In this document: one piece after another, positions 17,760 to 25,908 of the stretch
How positions within the stretch are numbered: position 1 is the stretch's first letter
Layout: the number at the start of each line of letters is the position of its first letter
Assembly: GCF_900113695.1 (NCBI RefSeq)
Contig: NZ_FOQH01000003.1
Location: 62,001-126,000 of the forward strand
DNA length: 64,000 nt
DNA from: Albimonas pacifica
GTDB lineage: Bacteria; Pseudomonadota; Alphaproteobacteria; Rhodobacterales; Rhodobacteraceae
Direction of reading: 5' to 3'
The notes under the pieces: model-generated
The model's input: the letters and a program-made list of their open reading frames with translations, nothing else
Told to the model about the DNA's origin: nothing
The model's database searches: none
Translations under genes and position numbers: made by a program

Positions 17760-18104
17760 ATGGACTGGACCGAATTCCTCGCCGACACCAACCGCCAGCT
17801 CGCCCTGTTCCGCGCCGCCCAGCCGGAGGCCGCCGCGGGCTTCGCCGCGCTGGCCAGGGCCGCGACGGCGAACAAGGCGCTGGACCCCAAGACCAAGGAG
17901 CTGATCGCGCTCGCCATCGGGGTGGCGGTGCATTGCGACGGCTGCATCGGCTTCCACACCAAGGCCGCCCGGCGCCACGGCGCCACCCGCGAGGAGGTGG
18001 CCGAGGTGATCTCGATGTGCCTCTACATGGGCGGCGGGCCGTCGCTGATGTACGGGGCCAGGGCGCTGGACGCCTTCGACCAGATCGAGGCGGCGGAGGG
18101 CTGA
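17760..18104 (+). CDS. Carboxymuconolactone decarboxylase family (AhpD-like) protein
   Basis: A 114-aa all-helical protein. DPKTKELIALAIGVAVHCDGCIGFHTKAA contains the C59-x2-C62-x3-H66 redox motif of AhpD-like alkylhydroperoxidases, and the downstream ATREEVAEVISMCLYMGGGPS matches the second conserved helix. Such proteins act as thiol-dependent peroxidases or dimer-forming redox enzymes; those without the cysteines act as gamma-carboxymuconolactone decarboxylases. The cysteines favour the former. ATG 17760 follows GGAG 8 nt upstream. Transcribed alone, converging with the VOC gene. No oxidative-stress regulator is adjacent. Confidence 0.87.
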   Translation: MDWTEFLADTNRQLALFRAAQPEAAAGFAALARAATANKALDPKTKELIALAIGVAVHCDGCIGFHTKAARRHGATREEVAEVISMCLYMGGGPSLMYGARALDAFDQIEAAEG

Positions 18105-18147
18105 GGCCGGCGCCTCCGCCGTCGCCCCGGCCCCTGCCGCCAGGGCC

Positions 18148-18792
18148 TCAGTCGAAGACCGTCGCGCCCCCCGGCCCCTCGATCACGGCGCGCATCGGGG
18201 CGCCGCCGGTCTCGCCCTCGGGCAGCACGTCGGCGAGCCCCAGCGCCGCCAGCGCCCGGGCGGCGGCCGGATCGGGGCGGCGCGCGAAGCTCGTCAGCCG
18301 CAGGCCGCCCGAGGGCATCGAGGCGGCGGGCGAGACGCCGTCCGGCCATTCGATCAGCGAGGGGACCACGCCGCCGCAGGCCGCCACCCCGTCGGGCGGG
18401 ACCGTCAGGCGCCAGTGCAGCTCGCCCCGCTGCATGGGCAGCAGGCGGCCCATGTCCTCGGGGCAGGCGGCGATCAGCGGCTCGGCCGCCTCGGTGCGGG
18501 CGACCCAGGCGACGAGGCGCGGGCCCCCGGCCAGCCGCGCGCGCATGTCGGCGCGGTGCAGGCCGAAGGGCATCGGGCCGGCCGCGGGCGGGGCCTGGTC
18601 GGGGTCGGGGGCGATCAGCTCGAGGTAGCAGGCGCCCAGCCGCCCCCCGTCCAGCGCCCACAGCGCGTTGTGGGTGCCGCGGCCCACGTGCACGCCGCCC
18701 TGGTCGGTGACGCCCAGCGCCGCCTCCAGCTTCGGGCGCGCGTCCGCCAGCGACAGGCAGGCGACGACGAGGTGGTCCAGTTCGGCGGCCAT
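18148..18792 (-). CDS. Glyoxalase-like (VOC fold) protein
   Basis: A 214-aa protein beginning LDHLVVACLSLADARPKLEAALG, the first beta-alpha unit of the vicinal oxygen chelate fold, with GRGTHNALWALDGG and YLELIAPDPDQ following as in the Glyoxalase-like family (two VOC modules, usually 200-220 aa). The histidine of LDHLVV and glutamate of YLELIAP are likely metal ligands. The C-terminal module is degenerate. ATG 18792 has AGGGAG. It is divergent from the GNAT gene. Substrate unknown; the call is to fold only. Confidence 0.75.
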   Translation of the reverse strand: MAAELDHLVVACLSLADARPKLEAALGVTDQGGVHVGRGTHNALWALDGGRLGACYLELIAPDPDQAPPAAGPMPFGLHRADMRARLAGGPRLVAWVARTEAAEPLIAACPEDMGRLLPMQRGELHWRLTVPPDGVAACGGVVPSLIEWPDGVSPAASMPSGGLRLTSFARRPDPAAARALAALGLADVLPEGETGGAPMRAVIEGPGGATVFD

Positions 18793-18888
18793 GGCGTGCT
18801 CCCTTGCCGGCTCGGGGTCCGGCGGGCATAGGATCGCGGGCGAGGGCGCGGATCAAGCCCGCGCCGCGCCCGCGCCGGAGCCCCGCCC

Positions 18889-19482
18889 ATGCCCGCCCCG
18901 CCCACGCCCGATCCCTCCACGCCCGCCTCTTCCACGCCCGATTCGTCCACTACGGTCCCGTCCACGCCCGCCCCTTCCACGACCGCGCCCATGCCCTCGA
19001 CGTCCCCGCCCGCCCTGCGCATCGCCCCCGCCGATCCCGCCTTCGCCGACTGGCCGGGGCTGCTGGCGCTGGTGCAGGCGGCCTTCGCCGTCATGGAGGG
19101 GCGGATCGATCCGCCCTCCTCCCTCGCGCGGATGGACGCCGCGGCGATGCGGGCGAAGGCGCAGGCGGAGACGCTGCTGCTGGCGCATGAGGGCGGCACG
19201 CTGGTCGGCTGCCTCTTCGCCGCCGAGCGGCCCGGCGCCCTCTACATCGGCAAGCTGGCGGTGCGCCCGGACCGGCAGGGGGCGGGGATCGGCGCCGCCC
19301 TGATGCGGGCGGCCGAGGCGCTGGCCCGCGCCCGCGGCCTGCCGGCGCTGGAGCTGCAGACCCGGGTGGAGCTGACCGGCAACCACGCCGCCTTCGCCCG
19401 CATGGGCTTCGCGCAGACCGGCGCCACGGCGCACCCCGGCTACGACCGCCCCACCAGCCTGAGCTTCCGCAAGACGCTCTGA
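18889..19482 (+). CDS. GNAT-family N-acetyltransferase with a Pro/Ser/Thr repeat N-terminus
   Basis: A 197-aa protein. Residues from about 40 on form a GNAT domain: LYIGKLAVRPDRQGAGIGAA includes the acetyl-CoA pyrophosphate-binding motif Q/R-x2-G-x-G/A (RQGAGIG), followed by LMRAAEALARARGLPALEL and NHAAFARMGF. The first 34 residues are five-residue repeats of the type STPxx encoded by six 15-bp units. ATG 18889 has GGAG 8 nt upstream; an in-frame ATG at 18991 just after the repeats gives a normal-length GNAT protein and is a credible alternative start. Substrate unknown. Confidence 0.8.
   Translation: MPAPPTPDPSTPASSTPDSSTTVPSTPAPSTTAPMPSTSPPALRIAPADPAFADWPGLLALVQAAFAVMEGRIDPPSSLARMDAAAMRAKAQAETLLLAHEGGTLVGCLFAAERPGALYIGKLAVRPDRQGAGIGAALMRAAEALARARGLPALELQTRVELTGNHAAFARMGFAQTGATAHPGYDRPTSLSFRKTL
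18901..18990. repeat. Six 15-bp tandem units within the GNAT gene
   Basis: Six consecutive 15-bp units, 18901-18915 through 18976-18990, mostly beginning TCCACGCCCG. Because 15 is a multiple of three, copy-number change keeps the reading frame and adds or removes pentapeptides in the protein N-terminus. Confidence 0.85.
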
Positions 19483-19488
19483 GCCGCC

Positions 19489-20337
19489 TCAGCCGCCCTG
19501 CGGCAGGATGTAGACCGAGGGCTCGGCCGGCAGGGTGCGGGGGGTGAGCGTCAGCGAGCCGACCTCGGTCGCGTCCACGATCCGGAAGTCCCCCGCCATG
19601 CCCGCGGTGAAGCGGTCGAGCGACGAATACCCCCAGTAATGCATCGGCAGCACCACCGAGGCGCGCACCCGCTTCAGCAGCTGGATCATCTCCGGCAGGT
19701 TCAGCGTCACGCCCCCGTCGACCGGGGCCATCACCACGTCCAGCCGGCCGATGGCGGCGTAGTGGTCGGGGCCAAGCGCATGGTGCAGGTGGCCCAGGTG
19801 GCCGATGCACAGCTGGCCGACCTCGTAGATGAAGATCGAGTTGCCGTTGACCTCGCGCCCCCCGCCCCAGCCGCGGATGTCGGTGGGCACGTTGCGCACC
19901 AGCACGTCGCCGACCTCCTCCCAGACTTCGGCCTTCTCCTGCCCCACCTCGGGCCAGCCGCGGAAGACGTGGGGGATGCGCGGGTCGGGATGGGCGGTCC
20001 AGTGGGTCTCGTGCGCGTGGTTCATGGTCACGACGGTGGGCACCTCCACCGGGCCGGACCAGCCGTTGTAGTCGGTGGCGATGGTCACCCCGCCGCCGGT
20101 TTCGATCAGGTAGGTCGAGTGGCCGATGAAGCGGATGGTGACCTCGCCGGCCTCCTCGCCCTCGGCCTGGGCCAGGCGCATGTAGCTGGCGCCGGGCAGG
20201 ATGCCGGCCACCGACTGGCAGACCGAGGCGGCGGCAGGCGCGGCGACGGCGACGAGCGCCCCCAGCCCGAGGGCGAGGGCGCGGGGCGCCGGAGCGCGGA
20301 GCGCCCGGCGAAGGGCGTCGGGGACGGTCAGGGCCAT
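19489..20337 (-). CDS. Exported metallo-beta-lactamase-fold hydrolase (UlaG-like)
   Basis: A 282-aa protein with a typical signal peptide (ALALGLGALVAVAAPAAA, cleaved near residue 38). The mature part has IRFIGHSTYLIET, MNHAHETHW, CIGHLGHLHHAL, MAPVDGGVTL and VLPMHYWGYS, the spaced histidine/aspartate metal-ligand blocks of the MBL fold in the UlaG/YtnP-like branch. The usual HxHxDH motif is replaced by NHAHETHW, so the second metal site may be altered. ATG 20337 follows GGAGGAG. It is predicted periplasmic. Stands between the convergent GNAT gene and the cyclase gene upstream. Substrate is unknown. Confidence 0.82.
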   Translation of the reverse strand: MALTVPDALRRALRAPAPRALALGLGALVAVAAPAAASVCQSVAGILPGASYMRLAQAEGEEAGEVTIRFIGHSTYLIETGGGVTIATDYNGWSGPVEVPTVVTMNHAHETHWTAHPDPRIPHVFRGWPEVGQEKAEVWEEVGDVLVRNVPTDIRGWGGGREVNGNSIFIYEVGQLCIGHLGHLHHALGPDHYAAIGRLDVVMAPVDGGVTLNLPEMIQLLKRVRASVVLPMHYWGYSSLDRFTAGMAGDFRIVDATEVGSLTLTPRTLPAEPSVYILPQGG

Positions 20338-20457
20338 GCGATCTCCTCCCGCAGATGCGAAGGGCGGTTGGGAGGAGCCTACCGACGTCGTGGGAATCGG
20401 GAAGTCGCGATGCCGTGAGCGGACCCTCGGCGGACGCGAGCGGGGGGTCGGGGCGGC

Positions 20458-21825
20458 TCAGGCGGCGCGGGTCCACACCGGCTCGGCGCCCCGGCGGCCG
20501 GGCAGGGCGTGGTCGCCGGCGAAGCGCCAGCCCTCGGGCGGGTCGCCCGGCAGGGCGTCGATCACCGCGCCCGAGGCGCAGGCGGCGCAGCCCAGCGCGC
20601 GGGTCAGCGCCTCCATCCGGCTCGCCACGTTGACCGCGTCGCCGACGGTGGCGAGCTCCATCCGCCCCTCGGCGCCCACGTCGCCGACCACCACCGGGCC
20701 GAGATGCAGGCCCAGCGACAGCCGCACCGGGTCCCGGCCGGCGGCGGCGCGGCGGGCGTTCAGCGCGGCGACGGCGGCCAGAATCGCCTCGGCGCAGCGC
20801 AGGGCGCGGGCGGCGAGGTCGGCGGGATCGGGCTCCGCCGGATCCTGGGGGGCGAGGCCGAAGCTCGCCATGGTCCCGTCGCCGATGAATTTGTCGAGCA
20901 CGCCGCCGGCGCGGAATACCTGCTCGGCCACCAGCCCGTGCACTTCGCGCAGCAGACCCGCCACGGCGGCCGGGTCGCGGTCCTCGGCCCAGCCGGTGAA
21001 GCCCACCACGTCGGTGAACAGGATCGCCGCCACCGCCCGGCGGTCGCCGCCGAAGGGGGCGTCGGCCTCGGCCATCCGCTCGGCCAGCGCGGCGGGGAGA
21101 TAGCGCGCGAGGTTCGCGCCCCGCCGCTCCATCGCCGCCTGCCGGCGCGCGGTGCGCCGCGACAGCCGCACCGCCTGGGCGAGCATCGCCGCGACCACCA
21201 GGAACACCACGACCTCCTGGATCCAGACGCCCGGATCGACATGGAAGACCGAGAGCGAATCCTCGAGCGCCGCCTCGAAATCCTTGCGGGGCAGGGCCGC
21301 GCCCTCCCCGCCGCCGATCGAGGACAGCGAGACCCCCGGCTGCGCCAGCATCCAGACCCGCGCCAGCGAGGAGAACAGCGCCGCGCAGACGCCCCCCCAC
21401 ATCACCAGCCCCGGCGAGAAGCTGAAGGCCAGCGCCGCCAGCATCACGAAGTAGTAGCCCGCGTTCCCGAAATGCAGCATCGCCGCCGCCGGCAGCGGGG
21501 GCTCCGAGAACGGGTTCGGGACGTAGAGGGTGAAGCTCAGAAGCGCGTAGTTGAAGGCGATGACCGCGTAATGCGGCCAGGTCGCGGGCCCCCAGCGCCG
21601 CCCCGCCAGGGCCTGCAGCCAGACCGAGCCCGCGAACAGCGGCATCATCGCCAGGTGGTAGAGCGCGTCCGGCCAGCCCGCCACCAGCAGCACCAGCGGC
21701 GCCAGCGCGGCGAGGGCCAGCGTCACCACCCGCGCCGTGATCAGGCTGCGGGCGGCGGCCTCCTGCGCCATGATCCGGTCGATCCGGTCCTCGGCGGTCT
21801 CGCCCCGCGCCCGCTCGCCCGTCAT
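20458..21825 (-). CDS. Membrane class III adenylate/guanylate cyclase
   Basis: A 455-aa protein: several hydrophobic helices in residues about 30-175 (for example VVTLALAALAPLVLLVAGW, HYAVIAFNYALLSFTLYV), a loop, another helix (VVVFLVVAAMLAQAV), a short linker, then a C-terminal cyclase catalytic domain. Catalytic signatures are AAILFTDVVGFTGWAED (metal-binding Asp), LDKFIGDGTMASFG (second Asp, K-x3-GD), and ATVGDAVNVASRMEALT. It should make cAMP or cGMP from the cytoplasmic face. The membrane part resembles no sensor family I can name. ATG 21825 follows GGGGGAG. No effector or phosphodiesterase gene is adjacent. Confidence 0.88.
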   Translation of the reverse strand: MTGERARGETAEDRIDRIMAQEAAARSLITARVVTLALAALAPLVLLVAGWPDALYHLAMMPLFAGSVWLQALAGRRWGPATWPHYAVIAFNYALLSFTLYVPNPFSEPPLPAAAMLHFGNAGYYFVMLAALAFSFSPGLVMWGGVCAALFSSLARVWMLAQPGVSLSSIGGGEGAALPRKDFEAALEDSLSVFHVDPGVWIQEVVVFLVVAAMLAQAVRLSRRTARRQAAMERRGANLARYLPAALAERMAEADAPFGGDRRAVAAILFTDVVGFTGWAEDRDPAAVAGLLREVHGLVAEQVFRAGGVLDKFIGDGTMASFGLAPQDPAEPDPADLAARALRCAEAILAAVAALNARRAAAGRDPVRLSLGLHLGPVVVGDVGAEGRMELATVGDAVNVASRMEALTRALGCAACASGAVIDALPGDPPEGWRFAGDHALPGRRGAEPVWTRAA

Positions 21826-22080
21826 GCCGCGCTCCCCCGGGGCCGCCTCGCCGGCCGCCTTTATGGAGGCCGCGGCGCCGCGGGCGCAAGCCGGCCGGGC
21901 CGGGGGAGGGGACGCGGGGGGCGGCTCGCGCGGGATTGTTCTCCCGGCCGGCCGGCTTGTATCGTCGCCGCGACTCGCGCGCGCCGCGGCCCCGCCCGGC
22001 GGCGCCCGGCGCGCTCTCCCGCCAGTCCACCCTCCCGCGAACCCGGGCGCGACCCCCGGGACGCCAGCAAGGAAACGCCC

Positions 22081-22860
22081 ATGTCCGAGTATTCCACCGT
22101 CCTCGTCGAAACCGCCGGCCCCGTCTCGGTGGTGGCGCTGAACCGGCCCGACGCGCTGAACGCCTTCGACCCGGCCCTGCGCACCGACCTCGCCGCCGCG
22201 CTGAAGGCGGCTCATGCCGATCCCGACACCCGGGTGATCGTGCTCGCCGCCGAGGGCCGCGCCTTCTGCGCCGGCGCGGACCTGAAGGCCGCCAAGCCGG
22301 GCCGCGACACCCAGGCGAGCCTGATGAACGAGTACAAGCCCGTGATGGACGCCATCACCCGGGGGCCCAAGCCGGTGGTCGTCGCCGCCCAGGGCGCCTG
22401 CGCGGGCATCGGCGCCTCGCTGGTGATGGCCTCCGACCTCGCGGTGATGGAGGAGGACAGCTACCTCTATCTCGCCTTCGCCGCGATCGGCCTGATCCCC
22501 GACGGCGGCGCCCACTGGATGCTGCTGCGCGCCATCGGCAAGAAGCGCGCCTACCAGATGATCGTCGAGGCCGGCCGGATGACCGCGGCCGAGGCGCTGG
22601 AGGCCGGGCTCGCCAACAAGGTCGCCCCCAAGGGCCAGGGCCGGGCGGTGGCGATGGAATGGGCCGCGAAGCTCGCCCAGGGCGCGCCGCGCACCCTGCG
22701 CTACGCCAAGTCGGTGCTGGCGGCGGCCAACGACCACAGCTTCGACGACAGCTACGCCTACGAGGCGGCGCTGCAGGGCATCTGCGCCGGATCGAAGGAC
22801 AATGCGGATGCCGTGAAGGCATTCCTCAACAAGGAGAAACCCGTCTTCACCGGGGCCTGA
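22081..22860 (+). CDS. Enoyl-CoA hydratase/isomerase family protein
   Basis: A 259-aa crotonase-fold protein. VALNRPDALNAFDPALRTDLAAAL opens the fold; EGRAFCAGADLKA is the CoA-binding/oxyanion segment; GACAGIGASLVMASDLAVM gives the second oxyanion turn; then FAAIGLIPDGGAHWMLLRAIGKKRA and MTAAEALEAGLANKVAP. In the active-site position hydratases have Glu near GLIPD; here the residues are I-P-D-G-G-A, so the exact reaction (hydration, isomerisation) is open. ATG 22081 has AAGGAA upstream. Monocistronic by spacing. Likely in fatty-acid or aromatic-acid breakdown. Confidence 0.87.
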   Translation: MSEYSTVLVETAGPVSVVALNRPDALNAFDPALRTDLAAALKAAHADPDTRVIVLAAEGRAFCAGADLKAAKPGRDTQASLMNEYKPVMDAITRGPKPVVVAAQGACAGIGASLVMASDLAVMEEDSYLYLAFAAIGLIPDGGAHWMLLRAIGKKRAYQMIVEAGRMTAAEALEAGLANKVAPKGQGRAVAMEWAAKLAQGAPRTLRYAKSVLAAANDHSFDDSYAYEAALQGICAGSKDNADAVKAFLNKEKPVFTGA

Positions 22861-23198
22861 GCGACAGGTAAGAGGGATGCGTCCCGCAGGCGTCGCGCCG
22901 GCGGGACGACCGACCGGCGCGCCGCCTGGGCCCGCGGCCGGGGACCTCGGGGCGTCGCGCCCTGCGGGGCCCGGGCCCGGCGCGCGCCCGGAGCCGATCC
23001 GCCCGCCGGCCTCTCGCGGCCCGGCGGCGGAGCCGACGGTCCGACCCGCCGCCAGGCGGGCGGACGCGAGACGCAGGAACGGCGCGACCCCCGGGCCGCG
23101 GCCGGGGATGCCGGACGGGGCCGCAGCCCCCGCCGGCAGGCCCGGCCCGGGGGCCGCCGCTCCGCAACGCCCCCGACGGGGCAGGGGGAGCTGGGCGC
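22861..23198. other. Gene-free GC-rich spacer
   Basis: A 338-bp stretch between the enoyl-CoA hydratase and FAD monooxygenase genes. Frames are open on both strands only because of composition; no family motif, tRNA or convincing terminator is visible. The last 20 bases carry the GGGGGAG ribosome-binding site of the next gene. Confidence 0.6.
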
Positions 23199-24392
23199 AT
23201 GGGGCGCAGGCTGGAAATCGTCGTGGCCGGGGCGGGAGTCGCCGGCCTCGCCTGCGCGGCCGCGCTCGGCCGGGCGGGGCATTCGGTGACGGTGGTCGAA
23301 CAGGCCCCGGCGCTGGGCGAGGTCGGGGCGGGGCTGCAGCTCTCGCCCAATGCGGTGCGCGCGCTCGACTGGATGGGCGCGGGCGAGGCCGTCCGCGCCG
23401 CCGCCTCGCGCCCCGAGGCGGTGGAGCTGCGCCTGCACCGCACCGCCTCGGTCGTCTACCGCATGGGTCTGGGCCGCGCCGCCGAGAGCCGCTGGGGCGC
23501 CCCCTACCTGCACCTGCACCGCGCCGACCTGCTCGCCGCGCTCGAGGGCGCGGCGCGGGCGCACGGCGCGCAGATCCGGCTGGGCGAGCGGGTGGAGCGC
23601 GCGTCCGACCGGCGCGGGGGCGCCACGCTCCACACCGACGCGGGCCGGCTGGAGGGGGACCTCGCGATCGGCGCGGACGGCGTGCGCTCGGTCCTGCGCA
23701 CGGACCTCGCGAACCCCGGCAAGCCGCTGTTCTCGGGTCACGTCGCCTGGCGCGGGCTGGTCCCGGCCGAACGGCTGCCGGCCGGGCTCCTGAGCCCCCG
23801 CACCACGGTCTGGATGGGCCCCCGCCGGCACCTGGTGACCTACCCGCTGCGCGAGGGGCGGCTGCTGAACTTCGTCGCCGTCGAGGAGCAGGAGACCTGG
23901 ACCGCCGAGGGCTGGTCCGCCCCCGGCGACCCGGACGCCCTGCGCGCCAGCTTCGCGGGCTGGCACGGGGAGGTCGAGACCCTGTTCGCCTCCGTGCAGG
24001 AGACCTTCCGCTGGGGCCTCTTCGGCCACCGCCCCCTGAAGCGCTGGTCGCAGGGGCGGCGCGCGGTGATCGGCGACGCGGCTCATCCGACGCTGCCGTT
24101 CCTCGCCCAGGGCGCGGGCATGGCGCTGGAGGACGCGGTGGTGCTGGCGCGCGCGCTCTCGACCTACGAGCCGACCCAGGCGCTGGACGCCTGGGAGCGC
24201 GTCCGCAAGCCCCGCGCCACCCGCCTCCAGCAGGCGGCGGCGCGCAACGGGCGGCGCTTCCACGCCCGCATCGAGCCCGAGCAGTGGATCAAGGCCGCGG
24301 CGCTGGGCGCCTTCGCCCGCCTCGCGCCCGAGACCGCTCAGGGGCTGAACGACTGGGTCTATCGCTACGATCCCGTATCGACGCCGATCTGA
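23199..24392 (+). CDS. FAD-dependent monooxygenase (salicylate/3-hydroxybenzoate hydroxylase-like)
   Basis: A 397-aa flavoprotein of the single-component aromatic hydroxylase class. IVVAGAGVAGLACAAALGRAG is the FAD dinucleotide fold; GAGLQLSPNAVRALDWMG is the segment typical of salicylate and 3-hydroxybenzoate hydroxylases; LAIGADGVRS is the DG motif that binds FAD and NAD(P)H; and GDAAHPTLPFLAQGAGMALE is the GD motif. ATG 23199 follows GGGGGAG. No ring-cleavage dioxygenase gene is adjacent, so the substrate cannot be deduced; UbiH-type hydroxylases are a less likely alternative. Confidence 0.88.
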   Translation: MGRRLEIVVAGAGVAGLACAAALGRAGHSVTVVEQAPALGEVGAGLQLSPNAVRALDWMGAGEAVRAAASRPEAVELRLHRTASVVYRMGLGRAAESRWGAPYLHLHRADLLAALEGAARAHGAQIRLGERVERASDRRGGATLHTDAGRLEGDLAIGADGVRSVLRTDLANPGKPLFSGHVAWRGLVPAERLPAGLLSPRTTVWMGPRRHLVTYPLREGRLLNFVAVEEQETWTAEGWSAPGDPDALRASFAGWHGEVETLFASVQETFRWGLFGHRPLKRWSQGRRAVIGDAAHPTLPFLAQGAGMALEDAVVLARALSTYEPTQALDAWERVRKPRATRLQQAAARNGRRFHARIEPEQWIKAAALGAFARLAPETAQGLNDWVYRYDPVSTPI

Positions 24393-24529
24393 CGGGGCGG
24401 CGTCCGCCGGGAGCGGTCTGCAGGCGCCCTGCGGGCGGGCTTGGCCGGGGGGCGCCTTTGACGGGCGACGCGGCCGTTGGGAGAGGGCGGAGCCTCCGGC
24501 GGGCTCCTGACTCACCAAAGAACAAGCCC

Positions 24530-24692
24530 GCGCCTGTCCTCCGGATCCGTCTCTCGCTTGCGATGCCTGAGCGACTCGCCCCCTCCGGTCAAGGACAAGC
24601 CCGCCTTCGGCGGGTCGCTTCGCGATCCTTGACCGGAGGGGGCGAGTCGCTCTGGTCGGCATCCGCGAGAGACGGCTCCGGAGAACAGGCGC
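24530..24692. repeat. 163-bp near-perfect inverted repeat (palindromic element)
   Basis: The spacer 24393-24844 has no gene but contains a long inverted repeat. The inner arms, 24569-24595 and 24626-24652, are a perfect 27-bp pair around a 30-nt loop that itself folds (CCCGCC-TTC-GGCGGG). Outside these, the arms continue imperfectly to 24530 and 24692: GCGCCTGT, CTCCGGA and CCGTCTCTCGC recur in reverse complement at the far end. Both halves are close to identical, so the two strands look alike. No transposase and no clear target-site duplication are visible. Confidence 0.9.
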
Positions 24693-24832
24693 TTTGCGAG
24701 GTCTGGCCGTCGCTGCGCCCCGGCGCCCGGATCGGGCGGCGGGGCGACAGGACGGGGGGCGCGGGCGCCGAGCGCCGGAAGTCGTCTCCAATCCGTGACG
24801 CGAAGCCGGCTGTTCAGGCTCGTGGCCTTCGC

Positions 24833-24838
24833 TATAAT
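24833..24838 (+). promoter_or_regulatory. Consensus -10 box placed for a leaderless transcript
   Basis: TATAAT lies 6 nt before the ATG at 24845, so transcription would begin at or next to the start codon. There is no Shine-Dalgarno between them and no good -35 hexamer (CTGTTC at the 17-nt position). The perfect -10 stands out in GC-rich DNA. Confidence 0.5.
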
Positions 24839-24844
24839 CGGCAT

Positions 24845-25726
24845 ATGACGGCGCAGATCCATTCCATCTCCGACAGCTTCCGCGTCGAGAGCCCCCGGGA
24901 CGGGGCGCAGGGGGCGGTCGTGTTCTCCTCGCCGCATTCCGGCCGCGCCTATCCCGAGGACCTGCTGCGCGCCTCGCGGTTGAGCGCCCACGACCTGCGG
25001 CGTTCCGAGGACGCCCATGTCGAGCAGCTCTTCGCCGACGCCCCCGACCACGGCGCGCCGCTGATCCACGCCATGGTTCCGCGCGCCTACGTCGACCTGA
25101 ACCGCGGGCCGGAGGAGCTGGATCCCGCCCTGATCCAGGGCGTGCGCCCCGCCGGCCTGAACCCGCGCCTCGCCGCGGGACTGGGCGTGATCCCGCGCGT
25201 GGTGGCCGAGGGCGTGGCGATCTACACCGGCAAGCTGACCCAGGCCGAGGCTCAGGACCGCCTGCGCCGCTGCTGGCGGCCCTATCACGCCGCGCTGCAG
25301 GACCTGTGCGAAAGCGCCCGCGCCCGCCACGGCCACGCGATCCTGATCGACTGCCACTCGATGCCCTCGGACGCGCTGCGCGCCGCGCCGCGGGTCAAGG
25401 GACGGCGGCCGGAGGTGATCCTGGGCGACCGCTTCGGCGTCTCCTGCGCCCCCTGGGCGATCGAGCAGGTCGAGGCCGCCTTCCGCGAGGCCGGCTTCGC
25501 GGTGGCGCGCAACTCGCCCTTCGCCGGCGGCTACATCACCCAGCGCTACGGCCGCCCGGGCCGCGGCGTGCATGCGGTGCAGATCGAGATCGACCGCGGC
25601 CTCTACCTCGACGAGGCCCGCGTCGCCCCCGGCCCCGGCTTCGAGGCGGTGCGCACCGCCCTGCGCCCGGTGGTGGCGGCGATGGCGGCGCTGGAGCCGC
25701 CGGCCTCGGCGCTCGCCGCCGAATAG
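24845..25726 (+). CDS. N-formylglutamate amidohydrolase family protein
   Basis: A 293-aa enzyme expected to hydrolyse N-formyl-L-glutamate to formate and glutamate, the last step of one histidine degradation route. Motifs: VVFSSPHSGRAYPEDL (metal-binding region), YVDLNRGPEELDP, ILIDCHSMPS with the zinc-binding histidine, and VNAVQIEID-like VHAVQIEIDRGLYLDE. No hut genes are adjacent; such orphan copies also serve N-formylglycine or related amides. ATG 24845 was chosen as the first codon of the conserved frame; the region upstream is noncoding and holds a -10 box, implying a leaderless message. Stop TAG 25726. Confidence 0.88.
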   Translation: MTAQIHSISDSFRVESPRDGAQGAVVFSSPHSGRAYPEDLLRASRLSAHDLRRSEDAHVEQLFADAPDHGAPLIHAMVPRAYVDLNRGPEELDPALIQGVRPAGLNPRLAAGLGVIPRVVAEGVAIYTGKLTQAEAQDRLRRCWRPYHAALQDLCESARARHGHAILIDCHSMPSDALRAAPRVKGRRPEVILGDRFGVSCAPWAIEQVEAAFREAGFAVARNSPFAGGYITQRYGRPGRGVHAVQIEIDRGLYLDEARVAPGPGFEAVRTALRPVVAAMAALEPPASALAAE

Positions 25727-25824
25727 CGCGTCCGAGCCCTGCTCAGGTGATTCGCGGCCGCCCTCGCCGCGCCGCGCGGGACGCCGACAAGCCCCTCACG
25801 TAAGCGTAAACTTCTGGCTGGGCG

Positions 25825-25902
25825 AAAAAAAAGGGCCGCGCGAACGCGGCCCAAGTCTAGGGAGGAAACGCCCAGAAGGGCGGTGGCGTCAGACGCCACG
25901 GA
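25825..25902 (-). ncRNA. Small RNA of the MmgR/alpha-r8 (suhB) type
   Basis: Read on the minus strand from about 25902, a 78-nt unit folds into three hairpins: GTGGCGT-CTG-ACGCCAC (25899-25883), CGCCC-TTCT-GGGCG (25882-25869) and a terminator stem GGGCCGCG-TTCG-CGCGGCCC (25852-25833) followed by eight U (25832-25825). Between hairpins two and three lies an unpaired TTTCCTCCCTAGACT (25868-25854). From memory, alpha-r8/MmgR small RNAs are about 77 nt with three hairpins and an invariant single-stranded UUUCCUCCCU, so the match is strong. Such RNAs bind Hfq and pair with ribosome-binding sites; MmgR of Sinorhizobium limits polyhydroxybutyrate accumulation. Targets here are unknown. Confidence 0.85.
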
Positions 25903-25908
25903 TTTCAA

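Noticed and set aside
18901-18990. Short tandem units considered as a CRISPR array
   Set aside because: Units are 15 bp with no spacers and lie in a coding frame; no cas genes are present.
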